A stretch of 55,990 bases of DNA, taken from the NCBI RefSeq assembly GCF_003946885.1, contig NZ_RWKQ01000010.1, positions 15,835-71,824 on the forward strand. The letters run 5' to 3'. Origin of the DNA: Specibacter cremeus. GTDB taxonomy: Bacteria > Actinomycetota > Actinomycetes > Actinomycetales > Micrococcaceae. Position numbers and translations under genes: made by a program. Below, one piece after another: positions 51,701-55,990 of the stretch (its first letter is position 1; every line of letters begins with the position of its first letter). Under the pieces are notes generated by a model, which did no database searches, was not told the origin of the DNA, and was given only the letters and a program-made list of their open reading frames with translations.

Positions 51701-52655
51701 AATTTTGGAACCCGGGCTCTCCACCACGGTCCAGGACCGTGGCCGGCTTGGCTACTACAACGTCGGCATTCCCCAGGGCGGTTCGATGGACCAGTGGTCG
51801 GCCGAGCTGGCCAACGCCGTGGCGGGCAACACCGCCGCGGAAGCGGTCCTCGAATGCACGTACCTCGGGCCGCGCTTCCGGACCACGGAGGCCGCCGTCA
51901 TTGCTGTCGGTGGTGCACCTGTGGACGTCAAGGTCAACGGCGAGAACAGGGAACAATGGACCAGGCTTGAGCTGGCCGCGGGAGACGAGGTTTCGTTCGG
52001 TTTCCTGCAGGGCGGGACACGGTTCTACATCGCCGTGCGCGGCGGCATCGATGTCCCGCTCGTGCTGGGCAGCCGCTCGACCTACACCCTCGGGTCGCTG
52101 GGCGGATTCAAGGGCCGCAAGCTTGAAGCCGGCGATGTAGTGCCGGTTGGTCCTTCCGCCGCGGGAAACAAGGGCCTGGGCGGCATCGATCCGGCGTTGC
52201 GGCCCACCTACACCCGGGAGCTGGACATCCGCGTGGTCTGCGGCCTCTACGACCACCGGCTCACCGAGGCAGGAATGAACACACTGCTGTCCTCCACCTG
52301 GACCCTCACACCGGTGGCCGACAGGACGGGCCTGCGCTACTCGGGCCCCGCCATCGAATGGAAACCGCGCCAACAACCCTTCGGCGCCGGCTCCGACCCC
52401 TCCAACATCGTCGATGCCGGGTACGCGGTGGGTTCCATCCAGATTCCCGGCGGCAATGAACCCATCGCCCTGCACCGGGACGCCGTTTCCGGGGGTGGCT
52501 ACGCCATGGTGGCAACGGTCATCAGTGCCGACATGGATCTGCTGGCCCGTAGCGCCCCCGGAACACAAACACGGTTCCGTGCGGTCACCATGAAAGACGC
52601 GCTCCGTGCGCGGGCCGACCTCAAGGCCCTCCGCCATCGGCTTTGGGGCAACTAG
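51690..52655 (+). CDS. pxpC: KipA-type carboxyltransferase subunit (PxpC-like)
   Basis: A 321-residue KipA-family protein. EPGLSTTVQDRGRLGYYNVGIPQGG at the start (split here by family core STTVQDRGR), [18 protein letters not shown] and the C-terminal GGYAMVATVISADMD are typical. With the gene before it, it rebuilds the carboxyltransferase half of urea carboxylase. The start ATG 51690 overlaps the previous gene by 11 nt. A longer frame begins at 51627 but only reads through the end of the KipI gene. Confidence 0.9.
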   Translation: MSFEILEPGLSTTVQDRGRLGYYNVGIPQGGSMDQWSAELANAVAGNTAAEAVLECTYLGPRFRTTEAAVIAVGGAPVDVKVNGENREQWTRLELAAGDEVSFGFLQGGTRFYIAVRGGIDVPLVLGSRSTYTLGSLGGFKGRKLEAGDVVPVGPSAAGNKGLGGIDPALRPTYTRELDIRVVCGLYDHRLTEAGMNTLLSSTWTLTPVADRTGLRYSGPAIEWKPRQQPFGAGSDPSNIVDAGYAVGSIQIPGGNEPIALHRDAVSGGGYAMVATVISADMDLLARSAPGTQTRFRAVTMKDALRARADLKALRHRLWGN

Positions 52656-52722
52656 GGCAAATTGCCGGCGGCATCGGTCGCCGGTTCCGTTCATTTATTT
52701 GCAACACCTAAGAGGTGGAACT

Positions 52723-54072
52723 TTGTCGTACTCAAATTATGTCCTACCCGCTACAAAACGTGCCGGTAAATGGTCCCTCACGATGGCCTGGTGGGCGCTT
52801 TTCTCGGCCATGTTCTGGATCTACGTGGCAGTCGCATCGGCCGGGGCCGTCGGTGTCGTCAACACCGTGATCGGCATGGCACTGACCGTCGCCACGTACG
52901 GCGCCATCAACCTTGCCCTGTCCCGCTACGCGGCAAGGACCGGGCTGACCGTGAGCCTGTTCTCCCGAACACTCTTCGGGTTGGTTGGCTCGGCCCTTGC
53001 CTCCCTGATCTTCGCGGCCACGGCCATCTACTATGCGGTCTTTGAAGGGTCGATCATCGCCGTCGCCTTCCACGAGTTCTTCGGCGGCACCATGGTGCTC
53101 TGGTACGCCGTCGTCGTCCTCTACGCCATCCCCCTGGCCATGGGTAGCGTACAGAACTGGCTGGACAAACTCAATGGCTTTCTCCTCCCGTTTTATGTGG
53201 CCGGCCTCATCGCCGTGATTATCGCCGCCACCCTCATCCGGGGCGTGCCGACAGACTGGCTCGGCCACGCTGCGGCCGCGTCAACGCTGCCGGGATGGCT
53301 GACCTCGTACCTTATCTACATGGGCGTGTACATCATGATGATGTACACATTCGACTATGCACGCCTGGGCCAGCAAAAAGACAAAAAGTTCCTCGGAACC
53401 GTGACTTTCGGTTGGGTCTTCTATGCCTTCACCTTTGGCCTGAACGGCCTGATTGGCATCTACATTATGAGCGCCTGGAAACTAGCAGCGTCCGAAACCG
53501 GGGTGGTCCAGGCATTCATCTCCTCCCTGGGTCTCGGCGGCGTCCTGGTCATCCTCGTATCGCAGACACGCATCAACTCAGCGAACTACTTCCTGGCATC
53601 AGAAAACCTTTCCGCCTTTGCCAGCAGGGTGTTCCGCCTCAATCTGCCCCGCTTCGTGTGGGTCATTGTCTGTGGAGTCTTGGCATTCCTGCTCATGCTC
53701 ACCGACGTCCTCAGCTACCTGCTCAAGGCGCTGGCCTGGCAGGGCGTCTTCGTCACCGCCTGGGTGGCCATCGCCCTGGTCTACATCGCGCTGAACTGGA
53801 AGAAGACGCACCTTGTCCCGGACATCCGGCCCGCCAGGCTGAAGGCCATCAGCCCGGGAGCCATTGCCTGGGTGCTGGCGTCGGGCATTGGAATCGCATT
53901 GACGGAGCAGACGGCCCTGCCGGTCATCTCCCAACTGACACCCGTGATCACCATGGTCCTGGCGGCCGCCCTGTACTACGGGGCCTACAAGCTCTCACCC
54001 CCGCAGTTCATTGATTCCTCGCAGAGCCCCGACGCAATCGAAGAAGGACTGGATCCCGCCATCACAGGCTGA
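52723..54072 (+). CDS. NCS1-type cation symporter
   Basis: A 449-residue transporter with about 12 spans. The start is TTG 52723, with AGAGGTGG ideally placed; an upstream ATG at 52606 lies inside pxpC. WALFSAMFWIYVAVASAG, NWLDKLNGFLLP and YTFDYARLGQ are features of the nucleobase/hydantoin/allantoin NCS1 family. It is the last gene of the second lactam cluster, so its cargo (a cyclic amide such as a pyrimidine, hydantoin or lactam) is probably the operon's substrate. Confidence 0.88.
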   Translation: MSYSNYVLPATKRAGKWSLTMAWWALFSAMFWIYVAVASAGAVGVVNTVIGMALTVATYGAINLALSRYAARTGLTVSLFSRTLFGLVGSALASLIFAATAIYYAVFEGSIIAVAFHEFFGGTMVLWYAVVVLYAIPLAMGSVQNWLDKLNGFLLPFYVAGLIAVIIAATLIRGVPTDWLGHAAAASTLPGWLTSYLIYMGVYIMMMYTFDYARLGQQKDKKFLGTVTFGWVFYAFTFGLNGLIGIYIMSAWKLAASETGVVQAFISSLGLGGVLVILVSQTRINSANYFLASENLSAFASRVFRLNLPRFVWVIVCGVLAFLLMLTDVLSYLLKALAWQGVFVTAWVAIALVYIALNWKKTHLVPDIRPARLKAISPGAIAWVLASGIGIALTEQTALPVISQLTPVITMVLAAALYYGAYKLSPPQFIDSSQSPDAIEEGLDPAITG

Positions 54073-54089
54073 CCCGGGCCGCCAAGGAT

Positions 54090-54132
54090 GCCGGTGTGCT
54101 GGACGGCAGCAAGGGTTACCCGGCACACCGGC
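54090..54132 (+). terminator. long hairpin after the NCS1 gene
   Basis: GCCGGTGTGC (54090-54099) and GCACACCGGC (54123-54132) are perfect 10-bp arms around a 23-nt loop, 18 nt past the stop. CCGGGCC/GGCCCGG flank it unevenly. Likely terminator of the six-gene operon. Confidence 0.5.
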
Positions 54133-54211
54133 CCGGAATCAATGAACAATAACGTGCGTTCACAAGACACTCCTCAACGTGTTCACTGTCCTTTTCAGGA
54201 GTCGGCGGCGT

Positions 54212-54650
54212 TCAGCCGGCCACGGACTCCAGGAACTTGCCGGTTGGGGCGAAGAGGACGGTCCCAGTCGCCGCGGTGGATACGTCAAGGAGGCGGTCAT
54301 GGCTGCCCTCCCGTTCACCGACGAACATCCGTTGGATCATCCGCTCGATCACCCACAACTGGCGTGTGTAGCGGCGCCGCACACGTCGCCACCGGTGGGG
54401 TTCGACATTCCGTCCACGAAACCGAGTAGGTCGTGCGAATCGAAGCAGCGGAAGCCGCTCACCTCGTCGGCCATCGTGATCGCGTCGCCGAGGGCGTCCA
54501 ATAGCAGCCGTTCGAACTCGAAACCGAAGTCCTCGCACTCGGCCCGAATATGCAAGAGCAGGCCACCCGGCGTGGACACTACCGTCCCGCTCGGCCCACG
54601 GACCTCACGGAACGGATGCAGTACGCGTGGCGGATGCACCTCCGTGAGCG
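54212..54650 (-). pseudogene. DyP-type peroxidase remnant with internal deletion
   Basis: On the minus strand HPFREVRGPSGTVVSTPGG, then GFRCFDSHDLLGFVDGMSNPTGG, reads as the N-terminal half of a dye-decolourising peroxidase (the usual motif is GFVDGTENP). In another frame YTRQLWVIERMIQRMFVGE and LLDVSTAATGTVLFAPTGKFLE matches its extreme C-terminus, ending at TGA 54212-54214. The middle third, which bears the haem-ligand histidine, is missing near 54360-54375. No functional enzyme can result. Confidence 0.75.
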
Positions 54651-55050
54651 GGGCGAAGTGGTACCCGCCGGCCGTGCGGGGACACCCAGGTCATGACCAC
54701 ACTCGGCCCAAGCCGGTGTCGTGACGCAGCCCACTCCCCCACAAACGTCACCAGAGAACCCCCGGAGCGGGTCATCACTGGGGCCGGTCGGCCGTCACGG
54801 ACGAAAATTCCGATGATCGGGTACACGGCACGACGACGCCCAGATCCGCTCATTTCGCAAGCTGCCCGGCCACCGATGAACAAGTGAAGGAAGCAACGAC
54901 TGGACCAGCCAGCCGGGCAGAACAGGAGCGGCCACCGCCACAGCCCCAAGCCAGCGCTGGATGACCACCCAAGCCACTGCATAGATAGTGCGGTCACTGT
55001 CCACAGCGGGTAAATCGCTTAATAACCTCTTCTGACCGGCACAAACACCG
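54651..55050. other. non-coding remnant region
   Basis: About 400 nt with no convincing gene on either strand. Open frames here have neither ribosome sites nor recognisable motifs. The sequence may hold the rest of the decayed DyP region and of a lost element next to the tRNA fragment. Confidence 0.5.
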
Positions 55051-55074
55051 TGCCCGAGGTGGGACTCGAACCCA
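55051..55074 (-). other. tRNA 3'-end fragment (T-arm and acceptor), possible att site
   Basis: The minus strand reads TGGGTTCGAGTCCCACCTCGGGCA: a T-arm with TTCGAGT loop plus the acceptor strand CTCGGGC and discriminator A. The matching 5' half (expected acceptor GCCCGAG) is absent; the enoyl-CoA hydratase gene is there instead. A 3' tRNA remnant like this is the usual trace of an integrated element's attachment site. Confidence 0.65.
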
Positions 55075-55077
55075 TGC

Positions 55078-55872
55078 TCAGCGACCCGTGAAGTCCGGCT
55101 TCCGCTTGGCCTTGAACGCCGCAAATCCCTCGGCATAGTCGGCCGTGCCGGACAGGTCTGCCTGGGCCTGGTTTTCACGGACGACGGCGTCCCACAGTCC
55201 CAGCCGGCGGTCCCGGATCGCCGCGACAAGGCCCTTGCTGGCGTTGAACGCCCGGGTGGGGCCGGTCGCGGCCTTCACGGCCGCCGCCCGGGTGGTCTCG
55301 AGCAGGGTTTCGGCGGGCAGTGCCCGGCTGAACAGGCCGGACCGCACGGCCTCCGCCCCGCTCATCAGCTCGGCCGTGTAGATCAGGTCGAGGGTCCGGT
55401 GCGGGCCCAGCCGTTCGGTGAACAGCCAGTGCCCGCCGGAATCGAGCGTGGCGCCCAGGTTCGCGAACGGGGAGCCGATCTTCGCGTTCTCCGCCACGTA
55501 CACGACGTCCGTGGCGATCAGCAGCCCCAACCCCACGCCGAGGCAGGCACCCTGGGCGGCCGCGAACGTGGGTGCCGGAAACCCGGACATGCTGCGCAGC
55601 AGCGGGGCGAGCAGGTCCTCCAGGTAGGCGCGCGCCCCCGGGTCAGCGGAGCCGTTCGCACCCTCGATCCCGGCGATGTCCCGCCCAGCGCAGAACGCCC
55701 GTCCCGTTCCTCTCAGCAGCAGCGCCCGGACGCTGCCGGCGGCGGCGGCGGCAGCGGCGTCGTCGTACGCGGCCGCCAGCTCGCCCAACGCACGCTCATC
55801 GAGTGCGTTGAGTTTCTGCGGTGCGTCCAGCACCACCTCGGCGACGGAATCGGCGATGGAAAGGTCAATCAT
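55078..55872 (-). CDS. enoyl-CoA hydratase/isomerase family protein
   Basis: A 264-residue crotonase-fold protein. GRAFCAGRDIAGIEG supplies the first oxyanion hole region and AAQGACLGVGLGLLIATDVVYV the second. ALGATLDSGG-like NLGATLDSGGHW occupies the catalytic loop; the second family glutamate appears replaced by Asp/Ser there, so hydratase versus isomerase (PaaG-like) activity is unclear. The start is ATG 55872 with AGGAG upstream. The frame runs further into repeat DNA, which is not part of the gene. It stands alone, bounded by repeats and a tRNA fragment. Confidence 0.85.
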   Translation of the reverse strand: MIDLSIADSVAEVVLDAPQKLNALDERALGELAAAYDDAAAAAAAGSVRALLLRGTGRAFCAGRDIAGIEGANGSADPGARAYLEDLLAPLLRSMSGFPAPTFAAAQGACLGVGLGLLIATDVVYVAENAKIGSPFANLGATLDSGGHWLFTERLGPHRTLDLIYTAELMSGAEAVRSGLFSRALPAETLLETTRAAAVKAATGPTRAFNASKGLVAAIRDRRLGLWDAVVRENQAQADLSGTADYAEGFAAFKAKRKPDFTGR

Positions 55873-55888
55873 GGCTGCTCCTAGAAGA

Positions 55889-55990
55889 GGTCGGTGGTCG
55901 AGCTTGTCGGTGATTGAGCTCGTCGGGTCTCGACAAGCTCGACCACCGTCGGGTCTCGACAAGCTCGACCACCGTCGGGTCTCGACAAGC
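55889..55990. repeat. VELVET-family repeat cluster at window end
   Basis: One forward unit, a diverged TGATTGAGCTCGTCGGGTC copy, then tandem GGTCTCGACAAGCTCGACCACCGTC units that continue past the end of the window. It lies where the enoyl-CoA hydratase promoter would be expected. Confidence 0.9.

Noticed and set aside
54179-54724. 181-codon plus-strand frame in the DyP region
   Set aside because: No motif or ribosome site; the minus strand carries clear DyP peroxidase sequence.
55051-55074. Complete tRNA gene
   Set aside because: Only the T-arm and 3' acceptor are present; no D-arm, anticodon arm or 5' acceptor can be found on the adjoining sequence, which codes for enoyl-CoA hydratase.
55078-55872. 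menB (dihydroxynaphthoyl-CoA synthase), to complete the menaquinone set
   Set aside because: The protein is 264 residues, lacks the long MenB N-terminus and its motifs, and is far from the men genes.

Overview
The window is high-GC DNA from an actinobacterium. Gene content and gene style (APS-reductase sulfate assimilation, menaquinone genes, bkd operon, many 4-nt ATGA overlaps, GTG/TTG starts) suggest an Arthrobacter-like member of the Micrococcaceae/Micrococcales. The genus is an inference; no rRNA or intact tRNA gene is present to confirm it.

Layout. 1-3965: the 3' end of urocanate hydratase (hutU), a large PLP-dependent Orn/Lys/Arg-type decarboxylase and an IclR regulator. 4057-9766 (minus): a sulfate-assimilation operon, sirB-cysI-cysH-cysD-cysN, covering sulfate activation, APS reduction, sulfite reduction and siroheme iron insertion. 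9988-17904 (plus): a 5-oxoproline/lactam-type cluster: PxpA, a PxpB-PxpC fusion, a biotin carboxylase-BCCP fusion, a GntR regulator, the membrane pair DUF969/DUF979, and DUF2891. 17924-21535 (minus): an ABC-2 exporter and an MFS exporter. 21641-23459: a UPF0126/TRIC-like membrane protein, a SUKH (SMI1/KNR4)-like protein and an unknown protein. 23650-36528: menaquinone genes (polyprenyl diphosphate synthase, reductase, menG, menF, menD, menC) interrupted by an amino-acid ABC importer, an AAA ATPase and a baeRF-type protein. 36578-40385: PAP2 phosphatase, VIT/CCC1 transporter, MFS transporter and MBL hydrolase. 40411-46385: bkdABC branched-chain 2-oxoacid dehydrogenase, a divergent Lrp regulator and an APC permease. 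46585-54072: a decayed XRE antitoxin, a PucR regulator, and a second, unfused lactam-type cluster (PxpA, BCCP, biotin carboxylase, PxpB, PxpC, NCS1 transporter). 54073-55990: a decayed DyP peroxidase, the 3' end of a tRNA, and an enoyl-CoA hydratase.

Two themes stand out. First, a short repeat family (core GGTCGAGCYTGTCGAGACC, 24-bp unit when tandem) occurs at eleven loci. Six are intergenic, and five lie in frame inside proteins: CysN, CysD, CysH, MenD and the BkdC linker, read as VELVET / VSTSSTT / DKLNHR. The canonical unit has no stop codon in any of its six frames and is 8 codons long, so it looks like a palindromic element suited to entering genes. Second, two separate loci each combine PxpA with a full urea-carboxylase-like set (biotin carboxylase, BCCP, KipI-type and KipA-type subunits) but no allophanate hydrolase. 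This suggests two biotin-dependent lactam- or cyclic-amide-opening systems with different transporters and regulators. The first carries a near-identical 13-bp palindrome (ATTGTTGAACAAT) before pxpA and before the DUF969 gene, likely the GntR operator. The second has a perfect 13-bp inverted repeat between pucR and pxpA.
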